Origin: Undibacterium hunanense
GTDB lineage: Bacteria > Pseudomonadota > Gammaproteobacteria > Burkholderiales > Burkholderiaceae_D
Reading direction: 5' to 3'
Assembly (NCBI RefSeq): GCF_014284335.1
Contig: NZ_JACOGF010000016.1
Location: forward strand, 62,001-126,000
DNA: 64,000 bases
The notes under the pieces are model-generated. The model was not told the origin of the DNA, made no database searches, and saw nothing but the letters and a program-made list of their open reading frames with translations. A program made the position numbers and the translations under genes. Below, in pieces: positions 27,312-36,739 of the stretch. The stretch's first letter is position 1; every line of letters starts with the position of its first letter.

Positions 27312-29507
27312 ATGCGAAAAATATTCCTGTCTTTTCCGTCCTTCATTTTTTTCATACTGATTTTCCCTGCCATGAAAAGCCTGGCAGCGACAGTGCCGGG
27401 CGATGCTCATACACAAATCCGGCTGAAAAAATTTGAACAATTCGTCGCTACCCAAATGATGAGAGATAAAATTCCGGGGCTATCGATAGGCTATCTGCAA
27501 GGTCAGGTGATGTGGGCCAGGGGCTACGGCTATGCTGATCTCGAAAACAAAATTCCTGCGACTGCAAGCTCCAGCTATCGTCTGGCTTCCGTGACCAAAC
27601 CCATGACTGCGGCTGCAATCCTGCAATTGGTGGATGACGGAAAAGTGTCGCTTGAAGCCGAGGTACAAAGCTATGTTCCTTATTTTCCGCGAAAGGCCTA
27701 TCCCGTCACGGTGCGTCAGTTACTTGGTCATCTGGCGGGTATTAATGCTTACGTTAATCCACAATTGGAACAACATTTTAAAGACCACAAAAATACGCGG
27801 GAATCAATCGCGGTATTTGAAAATTTTGACCTGATCGCTGAACCGGGCGCGCGGTTTCGCTATACCAGCTACGGCTATAATTTGCTGGGTGCCATCATCG
27901 AAGGCGCATCAGGCATGTCATACAGTGATTACATGACAAAAAATATCTGGGGTCCTTCAGGCATGATGGCAACCAGGCTGGATGATCCCTACGACCTTAT
28001 TCCTGAAAGGGTACGCGGCTACCAGTTGCGCAATCAGCAAATCAAACACGCAGAGTTTATTGATATCAGCAGCCGTTTTTCTGCTGGCGGAACGCGTTCC
28101 AATGTCGTCGACATGCTCAAATTTGGTGATGCTATCAACCGTGGACGCATCGTATCCAAAGCCGGGCAGGATATGATGTTTGGCTCCATGGTGACCAATC
28201 AAGGAAAATTCACCAATTACAGTGCTGGCTGGCTTACCAATCCTGTCAATGGCAGGTTTTCCATTTCACACGATGGCGTGCAGCCAGAAACATCCACCTA
28301 TTTATTCTGTTTCCCTTCGCGGCAGTTGACGATTGCGGTCGCTGCCAATCTGCAAAGAGTCGATACCAGCGTCTTTGCCGAACAACTATTTGAAGCCGTC
28401 ACCGGCGAGACATGGGATACCCCGCTGTATATTCATGATCCGCAGAAACGGGTGCATTACGATGCCATGAAAACGGTGTTCATTGAGGGCAATGCCTATT
28501 TTGAACGCACGCAGTATGCCTATTCTGATGAAGTTAAAGACAGCAAAATACTGGGCGAAGCATTCAGCCTCTTCAATCAAAATATGAAGTCCGGAGATTT
28601 GACGAGCGATGCAGTAGAGACACAGCTTTTTATCAGCGAGGCACAACATCCGGCTGGGGGATTGCAATTACGTAAAGTCGGTTCTTACATGGCGAAAAAG
28701 CTGCATGATAAGCACCACAAATTATCAGCTTATTCCAATACCGGGGCAATTGCTTTCTTTCATGACTACATCGCCTTGTACAAAAAAGACAGCGCTATTG
28801 CCGCTGCTTTTCGTTTTGATGAAGCGTTTGAACATCAAGTCGAGCAATTGTATGCAGCGTGGGAAAAAACAAGCCGCATCAAATTCTTCAAGCAAGATTT
28901 TGATATACAGAAATATATGAATGGCAGGGGTACAAGCATGGCCGACAGTGCGACGAAACTGGATAAAGCACTGGCAACACTTCGTCAAAATATGAAAAAG
29001 GCATATCAAAATGCGGCCGTGTCCCCTGACTACCTCGTAGATTTGAATATCCTGGTACAGGATTTGATCCGTAGTGGCAATTCAGTACATGCACTGAAAA
29101 TCGGAAAACTGGCACAGGAACTTTACCCCATGTCTGATGCTGCCCTTGCACTTGCAGGTGTGTTGGAAGTTTCAGCAGGAGACAAAGATAAGGGAATCGC
29201 CTCACTCAAAACGGCATACAGCCTTAATCCTCAGGGCGAGGCCAGCGCCGCCAATCTCAATAGAGCAGCCTACCGGTTAAGAGAAATAAATGCATCCGAA
29301 TCTGGATTGAATATTCTGCAAGCTGCGATAGAGTTGCATCCTGGTGATGTCAATTTATACGATAGCCTGGGTGAATTTTATGCCGCACTGACAATGAACA
29401 AGAAGGCGGTTCTCGCTTATCAAAAAGCGCTGGATATCAACCCGGATTATCAAAACGCAAAATCTGCCAGGCAAACAATACAAGAATTAACCATGACAAA
29501 AAATTGA
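27312..29507 (+). CDS. Exported serine hydrolase (class C beta-lactamase fold) with C-terminal TPR region
   Basis: 731 aa from ATG 27312, giving signal peptide MRKIFLSFPSFIFFILIFPAMKSLAA; an ATG at 27258 would add 18 residues. Penicillin-binding fold with SxxK in LASVTKPMTA, tyrosine motif in RYTSYGYNLLG and third motif SHDGVQ. After about residue 400 comes a long unknown region, then TPR-like helices (ALKIGKLAQELYPMSDAALALAG; NLYDSLGEFYAALTMNKKAVLAYQKALDINPDYQ). The family includes esterases, D-aminopeptidases and peptidoglycan enzymes; the substrate is unknown. It is divergent from the sensor kinase and may be its target. Confidence 0.85.
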   Translation: MRKIFLSFPSFIFFILIFPAMKSLAATVPGDAHTQIRLKKFEQFVATQMMRDKIPGLSIGYLQGQVMWARGYGYADLENKIPATASSSYRLASVTKPMTAAAILQLVDDGKVSLEAEVQSYVPYFPRKAYPVTVRQLLGHLAGINAYVNPQLEQHFKDHKNTRESIAVFENFDLIAEPGARFRYTSYGYNLLGAIIEGASGMSYSDYMTKNIWGPSGMMATRLDDPYDLIPERVRGYQLRNQQIKHAEFIDISSRFSAGGTRSNVVDMLKFGDAINRGRIVSKAGQDMMFGSMVTNQGKFTNYSAGWLTNPVNGRFSISHDGVQPETSTYLFCFPSRQLTIAVAANLQRVDTSVFAEQLFEAVTGETWDTPLYIHDPQKRVHYDAMKTVFIEGNAYFERTQYAYSDEVKDSKILGEAFSLFNQNMKSGDLTSDAVETQLFISEAQHPAGGLQLRKVGSYMAKKLHDKHHKLSAYSNTGAIAFFHDYIALYKKDSAIAAAFRFDEAFEHQVEQLYAAWEKTSRIKFFKQDFDIQKYMNGRGTSMADSATKLDKALATLRQNMKKAYQNAAVSPDYLVDLNILVQDLIRSGNSVHALKIGKLAQELYPMSDAALALAGVLEVSAGDKDKGIASLKTAYSLNPQGEASAANLNRAAYRLREINASESGLNILQAAIELHPGDVNLYDSLGEFYAALTMNKKAVLAYQKALDINPDYQNAKSARQTIQELTMTKN

Positions 29508-29533
29508 CCGGTAATTTGCTTTTAGTGCCAACT

Positions 29534-29554
29534 AGTGGACTGTAACAGTCCACT
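29534..29554. promoter_or_regulatory. 21-bp perfect inverted repeat downstream of the serine hydrolase
   Basis: AGTGGACTGT-A-ACAGTCCACT. It lies 27 bp past the stop codon, so it is probably a transcript-end hairpin, though no T-run follows. The gap up to 29730 holds nothing else recognisable. Confidence 0.5.
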
Positions 29555-29730
29555 GATATCTGCTCTTGTAGCCTTACTTTGTCAGGAAACAAAAATGCTA
29601 CCGTGGTATCCGGGTTTTCTAAAATCAGAAATAGTGTTCATGACAAGGATGGTTCATTGTCAGATTTTTTCATCATTTGCCCATCGCACATTGGCTTAGT
29701 GCGATATGGACGGGGGATTAAATGCCGCAA

Positions 29731-30771
29731 TCAAGTTGTTTCGGCTTGCAGCACAGCCAATAAAGGGTTTTCATGCATGGCCTTTCCAAGTATCACCGGC
29801 GTGGTCAATGGCTGACTGACGCCATTCTTCACTGCCACAATCTCGGCCATGATGGACAAGGCAATTTCCACCGGGGTTTTGCTGGCGATATATAAACCGG
29901 CTGGCCCGTGCAGGGCTTGCAAAGCAGGTTCGGCGATATCAAAGTGCGTGCGCAGGCGTTCTCGTCTTTGTTCGCTGTTACGACGTGAGCCGATGGCACC
30001 GACGTAAAAAGCCTGTGATTGCAAGGCGTCGATCAGCGCCAGGTCATCCAGCTTTGGGTCATGCGTCAATGCGATGATGGCAGTGCGGCTATCGGGCTGT
30101 AGTCGCAGTATCAGATCGTCCGGCATTTCTTCGCTGACCATGACACCCGGCAATTGCCAACTGGCCCTGTATTCTTCACGCGGATCACAGATGATGACTT
30201 CAAAACCCAGGCTTAAGGCAAACTGGCACAAGTAACGCGACAGGTCACTGGCACCAATAACAATAATGCGGGCCTGTGGGCCAAGGTAAGTGATCAACCT
30301 GTGCTCATCCAGTCGTGGCAAGCCATCAAACTGACCTGCTTGCAGGGCTGCATGGCCGGTCTGCAAATCCAGCGTCCTTTGTATGCTGCGCCGCTGTTCA
30401 CAAGCCAGCAGCAGTTCATCCAGACGGCTATGTGCAGAAACAGGTTCCAGTACCAGCTCTACCGTACCGCCACAGGGCAGGCCAAAGCGATGTGCCTGGT
30501 CGGCAGAGATCCCATAGCGCAACACTACAGGCCGGTCGCCTGCGCAGACTGCCTGTACCCCTTCGTCCCTGACGCGATGGATGAGATCGTCTTCTATGCA
30601 ACCACCCGATACCGAGCCCACGGTTTCACCCCGTTCATTGATCGCCATCAGCGAACCGGGTGGCCGTGGTGAAGAACCCCAGGTGCGCGCCACCGTGACG
30701 AGTATGACCGGCAATCTCTGTACATGCCAGGCCAGTGCAGTACGCAAGACCAGGGTATCGAGATCTTCCAT
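29731..30771 (-). CDS. XdhC/CoxI-family molybdenum-cofactor insertion protein
   Basis: 346 aa. N-terminal XdhC_CoxI domain (VARTWGSSPRPPGSLMAINERGETVGSVSGGCIEDD) and C-terminal Rossmann domain (IVIGASDLSRYLCQFALSLGFEVIICDPR). XdhC proteins load sulfurated Moco into xanthine-dehydrogenase-family enzymes. It follows the molybdopterin large subunit by 12 bp on the same strand, which names its client. The C-terminal IGSRRNSEQRRERL is a family hallmark. Confidence 0.92.
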   Translation of the reverse strand: MEDLDTLVLRTALAWHVQRLPVILVTVARTWGSSPRPPGSLMAINERGETVGSVSGGCIEDDLIHRVRDEGVQAVCAGDRPVVLRYGISADQAHRFGLPCGGTVELVLEPVSAHSRLDELLLACEQRRSIQRTLDLQTGHAALQAGQFDGLPRLDEHRLITYLGPQARIIVIGASDLSRYLCQFALSLGFEVIICDPREEYRASWQLPGVMVSEEMPDDLILRLQPDSRTAIIALTHDPKLDDLALIDALQSQAFYVGAIGSRRNSEQRRERLRTHFDIAEPALQALHGPAGLYIASKTPVEIALSIMAEIVAVKNGVSQPLTTPVILGKAMHENPLLAVLQAETT

Positions 30772-30783
30772 CGTGTTTTTGCT

Positions 30784-33012
30784 CTAGCTGATATTGAAAG
30801 GCAACTGGCGCAAAGACTTGCCAGTCAGCTTGGCGATGGCATTGGCGAATGCCGGTGCCAGAGGTGGCAAGCCAGGTTCACCCATGCCGGTAGGTGGTTC
30901 TGCACTGGGTACAACATGCACTTCCATGGCAGGCATGTCGGTGATGCGTGCCACGGTATAGTCACCAAAATTGCTTTGCTCGACGACGCCATCCTTGAGT
31001 GTGATAGCTGCACCCGGCAAACACATGCCCAGACCCATCAGCGCCGCGCCCTGCACCTGTGCTTCTATCGTACGCGGGTTGACAGCCAGATTGCAATGCA
31101 CACCAGCCGTTACCTTTTTAAGTACGGGGCGGCCTTGCTGCATGCTCGCCTCCACCACATAGGCCACCACGGTAGAAAAGGATTCATGCACCGCCACGCC
31201 CCAGGCACGTCCTGCCGGCAGGCGCTTTTTGCCGTAGCCGCTTTTATCCACCGCCAGTTGCAGGGCAGCGCGGTGGCGCGGGTGCTTGTCGCCAAACAGG
31301 CTCATGCGATACGCCACCGGGTCTTGTTTGGTAGCGCGGGCGATGTCGTCCAGCAGGGTTTCCATGACAAAAGCTGTATGGGTAGAGCCCACGCTGCGCC
31401 ACCACAGCACCGGCACATTCAGTTTTGGGTGATGCACAGTCAATCGCATGGGGAAAGGGTAGGGGTCACGCATACCTTCAGTGGCAGTGGCGTCTATGCC
31501 ATTCTTGACCTGGAATTGTTCAAACACTGAACCGGCAGTGATGGACTGGCCGATGATCACATGGTCCCATGCCAATACCTTGCCCTTGTCGTCAAAACCG
31601 ATGCGGGCGCGGTGCAAATGCATGGGCCGGTAATAGCCGCCGCGCATATCATCTTCACGGCTCCAGATGGTACGCACTGGCACATTCAAACCTGCCGTGC
31701 GGGTAGCCTTCGCGATCTCGCAGGCTTCCACCACAAAATCACTGCTGCTGGCAAAGCGACGACCAAAGCCACCCCCTGCCATCTGCACATGCATGGCTAC
31801 CTGTTCGGGCTTGATACCCAGCGTACGTGCCACGGCTGCTGCATCCAGGCCGGGGCATTGCGAACCGGTATAAATATCTGCAGCATCATCCTTCAGTGCA
31901 ACGGTGCAGTTCAGCGGTTCCATCGCGGCATGTGCGAGGTAAGGGAAAATGAATTCCGCTTCCAGATGTTTTGGCGCTGTACTAAGTGCCGCGATGTCTG
32001 CATCAAAATGGCGTGGGCCCGGCTCATTGGCCAGCTTGCGGTAATCAGCCAGTTGTTGTGTGCTATCGACCTTTTCTACACTGGCGGTATCCCATTCCAG
32101 CTTTAATGCATCACGTCCCTGTTTGGCTGCCCAATAGCCATCGGCTACCACGGCCACGCCTTCGGCACCACGGTCTAGCGGCAGGCGGAAAACTGCCTTC
32201 ACACCTTTGATGGCGCGTGCTGCGCTGTCATCGACAGTTTTCAGTTTCGCGCCAAATACTGGTGGGCGTGCCACCACTGCTGTCAACTGACCGGGCAAGT
32301 GCATGTCGATGCCGTAGTCCTGTTTGCCGCTACTTTTGGCGCGGGCATCCAGGCGGCCGGTTGGCTGGCCGATCAGGCGAAAGTCTTTCGGATTTTTGAG
32401 CTCGACTTTTTCTGGTACGGGCAATGCCATCGCAGCTTCGGCCAGTTCGCCATAGCCCAGCTTGCGGCCATCGGCGGCAATCACATTACCTACCTGCGTG
32501 CGCAGCGTGGCCACATCGACATTCCAGCGCGTTGCCGCCGCAGCCAGCAACATGGCGCGGGCGCGTGCACCCAGTTCACGATATTGCATGAAGCTGTTCT
32601 TGACGGAATTGGAACCGCCGGTGATATGGATGCCAAAGAAAGGGTCATGGTAAGCTGCATCACTGCTGCCATGGCGACTGCGTACCAGATTCCAGTCTGC
32701 ATCCAGTTCTTCTGCCAGTATCATCGGCAAGGCAGTCTGCACACCCTGGCCAAATTCCAGCCGGTTGATGATGACCGTGACCTCACCGTTTGTAGCGATT
32801 TGCACGAAAGCAGATGGTTGCTGCGTCGGCTTCAAGGCAGTAACAGACTGGGCCAGTGCAAGGTGGGGAAAGGCTCCCAGAGCTAGCCCGCCTATACCTG
32901 CGAACTTGAGAAAGCTGCGGCGGCTGAGAGGGAGAACTTTAGCGGGCTGGTCGCGCTCCAGCATGTGTTGCAAGGCACGCGGCATTTCGCTGTAATCAAT
33001 ATTCGGTAACAT
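30784..33012 (-). CDS. Molybdopterin-binding oxidoreductase large subunit (IorB-like, Tat-exported)
   Basis: 742 aa from ATG 33012, preceded by GGAGAC. Twin-arginine signal LSRRSFLKFAGIGGLALGAF near the N-terminus. Moco-binding landmarks are NRLEFGQGVQTALPMILAEEL, HVQMAGGGFGRRF and the late PRTIEAQVQGAALMGLGM. It resembles isoquinoline 1-oxidoreductase beta subunits and related aldehyde oxidoreductases; FAD and cytochrome domains are absent, so the electron acceptor must be a separate protein. Export through Tat with the 2Fe-2S subunit is expected. The substrate is not known. Operon order: small subunit, large subunit, xdhC. Confidence 0.93.
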   Translation of the reverse strand: MLPNIDYSEMPRALQHMLERDQPAKVLPLSRRSFLKFAGIGGLALGAFPHLALAQSVTALKPTQQPSAFVQIATNGEVTVIINRLEFGQGVQTALPMILAEELDADWNLVRSRHGSSDAAYHDPFFGIHITGGSNSVKNSFMQYRELGARARAMLLAAAATRWNVDVATLRTQVGNVIAADGRKLGYGELAEAAMALPVPEKVELKNPKDFRLIGQPTGRLDARAKSSGKQDYGIDMHLPGQLTAVVARPPVFGAKLKTVDDSAARAIKGVKAVFRLPLDRGAEGVAVVADGYWAAKQGRDALKLEWDTASVEKVDSTQQLADYRKLANEPGPRHFDADIAALSTAPKHLEAEFIFPYLAHAAMEPLNCTVALKDDAADIYTGSQCPGLDAAAVARTLGIKPEQVAMHVQMAGGGFGRRFASSSDFVVEACEIAKATRTAGLNVPVRTIWSREDDMRGGYYRPMHLHRARIGFDDKGKVLAWDHVIIGQSITAGSVFEQFQVKNGIDATATEGMRDPYPFPMRLTVHHPKLNVPVLWWRSVGSTHTAFVMETLLDDIARATKQDPVAYRMSLFGDKHPRHRAALQLAVDKSGYGKKRLPAGRAWGVAVHESFSTVVAYVVEASMQQGRPVLKKVTAGVHCNLAVNPRTIEAQVQGAALMGLGMCLPGAAITLKDGVVEQSNFGDYTVARITDMPAMEVHVVPSAEPPTGMGEPGLPPLAPAFANAIAKLTGKSLRQLPFNIS

Positions 33013-33022
33013 GCTGTCTCCT

Positions 33023-33496
33023 TCAGATAATGGCTTTGGCTGCATCGGCAACGGCGGCGCGGATGCGGGCGTAAGTACCGCAGCGGCAGATATTGCCCGC
33101 CATGGCCGAATCAATTTCAGCAGCCGTCGGCTGTTTGCCACGCGGCAGCGATTTTAAAAACGCCGTGGCACTCATGATCTGCCCGCTTTGGCAATAACCA
33201 CATTGCGCCACGTCATGCTTGATCCAGGCGGCGCTGACAACATTCCCGATCTTGTCATTGCCACCGGTCGCTGCTTCTATCGTGGTGAGTTTCTTGCCCT
33301 GCACCGCAGAAGCAGGCGTGATGCAGGAACGTATCGCTTGCCCATCCAGATGCACGGTGCAGGCGCCGCACAAGGCAGCGCCGCAACCAAACTTGGTGCC
33401 GGTCAGTTGCAACGCATCGCGCAGCATCCACAGTACGGGTGTGTCGGGTGTGACATCAACGCTGGTATTCTTGCCGTTAATCGTCGTATTGATCAT
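33023..33496 (-). CDS. 2Fe-2S small subunit of the molybdenum oxidoreductase (IorA-like)
   Basis: 157 aa from ATG 33496 (GGAG ribosome site). Plant-type 2Fe-2S cluster with GTKFGCGAALCGACTVHLDG (N-terminal cysteines) and the second, C-terminal cluster CGYCQSGQIMSA ... GNICRCGTYARI. It passes electrons from Moco to an acceptor. It is 10 bp ahead of the large-subunit gene. An upstream in-frame ATG at 33562 would prepend 22 residues without family similarity. Confidence 0.93.
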   Translation of the reverse strand: MINTTINGKNTSVDVTPDTPVLWMLRDALQLTGTKFGCGAALCGACTVHLDGQAIRSCITPASAVQGKKLTTIEAATGGNDKIGNVVSAAWIKHDVAQCGYCQSGQIMSATAFLKSLPRGKQPTAAEIDSAMAGNICRCGTYARIRAAVADAAKAII

Positions 33497-33571
33497 ATAA
33501 ATCTCCAGAATGGGAATGATGTGCGCTTGCTGATGTTGGATTGTTGATGTTGTATTGATCATGCAAATTGA

Positions 33572-34162
33572 TCAGATCACCTGTGCCAGATGCGTGCGCA
33601 GCCTTGCCATATCATTCTCAATATCTGGCTGCTTCATCACGTCATGGCAAGAAAAAGAGGGCAAGACATCAAAGCCGCAAAATTTGTAATTGGCCGTATT
33701 GGCAATGAAGACATCGTCAACGGTCCTGCCTTCAAATAAAGATTGCGCGGTGTCGCCAAAGGCTTCTTGCGGTGCATTCCAGGTCAGCGACAACATATAC
33801 TTCTTGCCCTGCATCTTGCCGCCGCTGCCATATTGCCTGCTGGGGTCTTCACGGGTGCGGCCATCGCCATCCAGAAAACTTTGCTGCATCATGCCCGCCG
33901 TGAAGACTTCATCCACATACTTTTTATATATCCATGGCATGCCAAACCAGTACACTGGTGACTGCAAAATGATCAGGTCGGCCCACAGATGACTTTGTAC
34001 TTCGGCGTTGATGTCATAGCCTTGCTCAATCCGGGTTTGCCTGACCTGGTAATCGCGGTTTTCCAGTTCTGTCTGGATGATGCCGGCCACGCTCTGGTTC
34101 AGCTTGCCGGTAGAAATACCTTCATAAAACTGGTGTGCGTTGATGATCAGTGCGTGCTTCAT
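33572..34162 (-). CDS. NAD(P)H quinone reductase, MdaB/flavodoxin-fold
   Basis: 196 aa. FAD-dependent MdaB-like reductase: ALIINAHQFYEGISTGKLN near the N-terminus, LIILQSPVYWFGMPWIYKKYVDEVF and KYMLSLTWNAPQEAF. It reduces quinones by two electrons and protects against redox cycling. ATG 34162 follows AGGA. It is divergent from an AraC-family regulator, 152 bp apart, which is its likely controller, and 75 bp upstream of the iron-sulfur subunit gene, so a joint transcript is possible. Confidence 0.9.
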   Translation of the reverse strand: MKHALIINAHQFYEGISTGKLNQSVAGIIQTELENRDYQVRQTRIEQGYDINAEVQSHLWADLIILQSPVYWFGMPWIYKKYVDEVFTAGMMQQSFLDGDGRTREDPSRQYGSGGKMQGKKYMLSLTWNAPQEAFGDTAQSLFEGRTVDDVFIANTANYKFCGFDVLPSFSCHDVMKQPDIENDMARLRTHLAQVI

Positions 34163-34314
34163 TGATAAATCCTGTTGATATGCCGGAATACTTTTATTGA
34201 CGGCTATTGTGTGCCCACAGCCATAAAAGACGTTTGCCTGATTCGATGCATTTCTTGCCCGATTTGATGAATCATTGGCAGAAATGGAAAACACCGCATT
34301 GAAAATGGTAGGCT

Positions 34315-35253
34315 ATGCCTATTCAAGAATTTTCTGGCGCTGCCATGCAATCCGGACATCCAACACCATCTGCGAATAGCTACACGCTGGCTGAACTGGT
34401 CGGCAATATTGCCCAAACCGACGGCGACTACTCCACTCATATTCCTGGCCTGATGATATACAGACGTAGCAGGGTGACCGACCCCATGCCCTGCATCTAT
34501 GGTCTGGGCCTGGGCGTGACCGTGCAGGGCGGCAAGCGCGTCATGCTGGGGGAAGAGATATTTGACTATGCACCCGGGCAATCATTGGTGACTTCGCTGG
34601 ACCTGCCCGTGGTGTCTTACGTCACGCGCGCCAGCAGTGCGCAGCCATTTTTGGGAATGGGCCTGGCACTGGACGCCCGCGTCATTACCCAATGCGCAGC
34701 CGAGATGAATTTTTCAACACCGCTGAAAGCATCGACTTCACTGGCGATGTCGGTCGTGACGCTGGACGAGGGGCTGCTGGATGCCATTACCCGCCTGGTG
34801 CGCCTGCAGGACGAACCACAACTGATACCACTGGTAGCACCATTGATACAGCAAGAAATCATCGTGCGCCTGCTCAATGGTGAACACGGCCCGGCATTGC
34901 GCCAGTTGATGACGGCTGGCTCACCTGGCCAGCAAATCGCCAAGCTCATCGCCTGGCTGAAACAGCACTACACCGAAGATATTGCCATGGACGATCTGGC
35001 AGACAAAGCCCACATGAGCCCATCTACCTTCCGTCAGCATTTTCGTGCAGTCGCAGGCATGAGCCCCTTGCAATACCTGAAACACTTGCGGCTGCAAGAT
35101 GCACGGCAACTGATGCTCAATGAAGACATCGACGCCAGCAGCGCCGCTTTGCGGGTAGGCTATGAAAGCGCATCCCAGTTCAGCCGTGAATACACCAGAC
35201 TGTTTGGCGCACCACCGCTGCGGGATATCAAGCGGGTGAGGCTGGCGACGTAA
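34315..35253 (+). CDS. AraC-family transcriptional regulator (AraC_N type)
   Basis: 312 aa. N-terminal AraC_N effector domain (about 20-200; YRRSRVTDPMPCIYGLGLGVTVQGGKRVMLG and QSLVTSLDLPVVSYVTRASSAQPFLG). C-terminal double helix-turn-helix about 210-305 (DLADKAHMSPSTFRQHFRAVAGMSPLQYLKHLRLQDAR ... RVGYESASQFSREYTRLFG). This subclass often regulates neighbouring oxidoreductases responding to aldehydes or reactive electrophiles. It is divergent from mdaB and upstream of an aldo/keto reductase. Confidence 0.92.
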   Translation: MPIQEFSGAAMQSGHPTPSANSYTLAELVGNIAQTDGDYSTHIPGLMIYRRSRVTDPMPCIYGLGLGVTVQGGKRVMLGEEIFDYAPGQSLVTSLDLPVVSYVTRASSAQPFLGMGLALDARVITQCAAEMNFSTPLKASTSLAMSVVTLDEGLLDAITRLVRLQDEPQLIPLVAPLIQQEIIVRLLNGEHGPALRQLMTAGSPGQQIAKLIAWLKQHYTEDIAMDDLADKAHMSPSTFRQHFRAVAGMSPLQYLKHLRLQDARQLMLNEDIDASSAALRVGYESASQFSREYTRLFGAPPLRDIKRVRLAT

Positions 35254-35343
35254 ATGCCCGTGAACAGCGGGTGACATTTGTTGGTGAGTGAATAACGAAA
35301 TGAGTTCCAGTGGTTTGATACTGCAAGCAGTACACCATTCATG

Positions 35344-35371
35344 AGCCCAGTTCATAAGCCCATGCTGGGCT
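35344..35371 (+). terminator. Possible terminator hairpin after the AraC gene
   Basis: A 7-bp inverted repeat AGCCCAG ... CTGGGCT with a 14-base loop in the 220-bp gap after the regulator. It has no clear T-run, so termination strength is doubtful. Confidence 0.35.
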
Positions 35372-35474
35372 AGCCATCTAATCAGCGCAACACAGACAAG
35401 GTACAGTGAGTGTCATCACACATGCAAGCAAACCGGCTTGCATTGATGTTGCTTCTCACTCAAAGGGAAATTAT

Positions 35475-36458
35475 ATGCAAAAGCGCAAACTTGGAAATAC
35501 CGGCCTGGAGGTTTCAGCAATCGGCTTTGGCTGCATGGGGCTCAGCTATGCTTATGGCCCAGCCATCGACAGGCAAGAGGCGATTGCACTGATACGTGCT
35601 GCCGCCGAACGCGGCGTTACCCTATTCGACACTGCCGAAGTCTATGGCCCGTTCATCAACGAAGAAGTCGTCGGCGAGGCATTGGCTCCGATACGCGATC
35701 AGGTAGTGATCGCGACCAAATTCGGCTTTAAAAATGGCGATGCAAAAGCCGGTTTTGACAGCAGGCCAGCACATATCAGGGAAGTCGCCGAAGCTGCCCT
35801 CAAACGACTCAGGACAGATTGCATCGATTTATTCTACCAACACCGGGTTGATCCGGATGTCCCTATTGAAGACGTGGCCGGCGCTGTGAAGCGACTGATC
35901 GAAGAAGGTAAAGTGAAGCACTTCGGTTTGTCTGAAGCTGGTGCACAAACGATACGTCGCGCCCATGCCGTGCAACCTGTTGCTGCACTTCAAAGTGAAT
36001 ATTCCCTGTGGTGGCGTGAGCCTGAGCAAGAGATACTGCCAACGCTGGAAGAGCTGGGAATCGGCTTTGTTCCATTCAGTCCTTTGGGAAGAGGTTTTTT
36101 GACCGGTGCCATTGACGACAGCACCAGCTTTGACAGCACAGATTTCAGAAACACTCTGCCCCGTTTCGCGCCAGAGGCACGCAAGGCCAATCAGGCTTTG
36201 GTCGAACTGATCAGGAAAATCGCCGACCACAAGCAGGCAACACCGGCACAGATAGCAATCGCCTGGCTGCTGGCACGCAAGCCCTGGATCGTTCCTATCC
36301 CTGGCACCACCAAGCAGCACCGCCTTGTCGAAAACATCGGCGGCACGGATGTCGTTTTGACTGCCGACGATCTGCAAGATATCCAGAACGTTGTTGCCAG
36401 TTTCACGGTGCAGGGTGGTCGCTATTCGGAAAGCAACCAGAAAATGGTTAATCGCTGA
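35475..36458 (+). CDS. Aldo/keto reductase
   Basis: 327 aa from ATG 35475, preceded by AAGGGAAA; a longer in-frame reading from 35406 is not supported. TIM-barrel AKR with the catalytic set in LFDTAEVYGPFINEE (Asp, Tyr), VIATKFGFK (Lys) and FYQHRVDP (His). The C-terminal NADPH site is PWIVPIPGTTKQHRLVENIG. AKR13/YakC-like proteins reduce aldehydes and quinones. Its position next to mdaB and the AraC regulator suggests electrophile detoxification. Confidence 0.94.
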   Translation: MQKRKLGNTGLEVSAIGFGCMGLSYAYGPAIDRQEAIALIRAAAERGVTLFDTAEVYGPFINEEVVGEALAPIRDQVVIATKFGFKNGDAKAGFDSRPAHIREVAEAALKRLRTDCIDLFYQHRVDPDVPIEDVAGAVKRLIEEGKVKHFGLSEAGAQTIRRAHAVQPVAALQSEYSLWWREPEQEILPTLEELGIGFVPFSPLGRGFLTGAIDDSTSFDSTDFRNTLPRFAPEARKANQALVELIRKIADHKQATPAQIAIAWLLARKPWIVPIPGTTKQHRLVENIGGTDVVLTADDLQDIQNVVASFTVQGGRYSESNQKMVNR

Positions 36459-36739
36459 CAGACAATAAGATGGGGGCGTCTTGGGGATCTGTTGTCAATC
36501 AAGGTATCTCTCAATTTGATTGTAGTTTTAACAGACCCCGGCATGTCAGCAATCAGGATGCCTGCTTTTTTGTGGACTGGCCATGCGCATAGAACTATTT
36601 GACCGTTTGCAAGTCGAATTGTTATTAGCGCTGGCATGTCATTTAACAAGTGCCAGCTTGAAGTACTATCTGTGTATGTGCTGTATATGCGCAGATTTAC
36701 TTTCTCCCAGAGATATTTTCCGCTCGAAAGCACATGTAA

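Noticed and set aside
30724..32886. Several long plus-strand frames opposite the molybdopterin large subunit.
   Set aside because: Low-complexity His/Arg/Cys-rich translations without family features, antisense to a clear gene.
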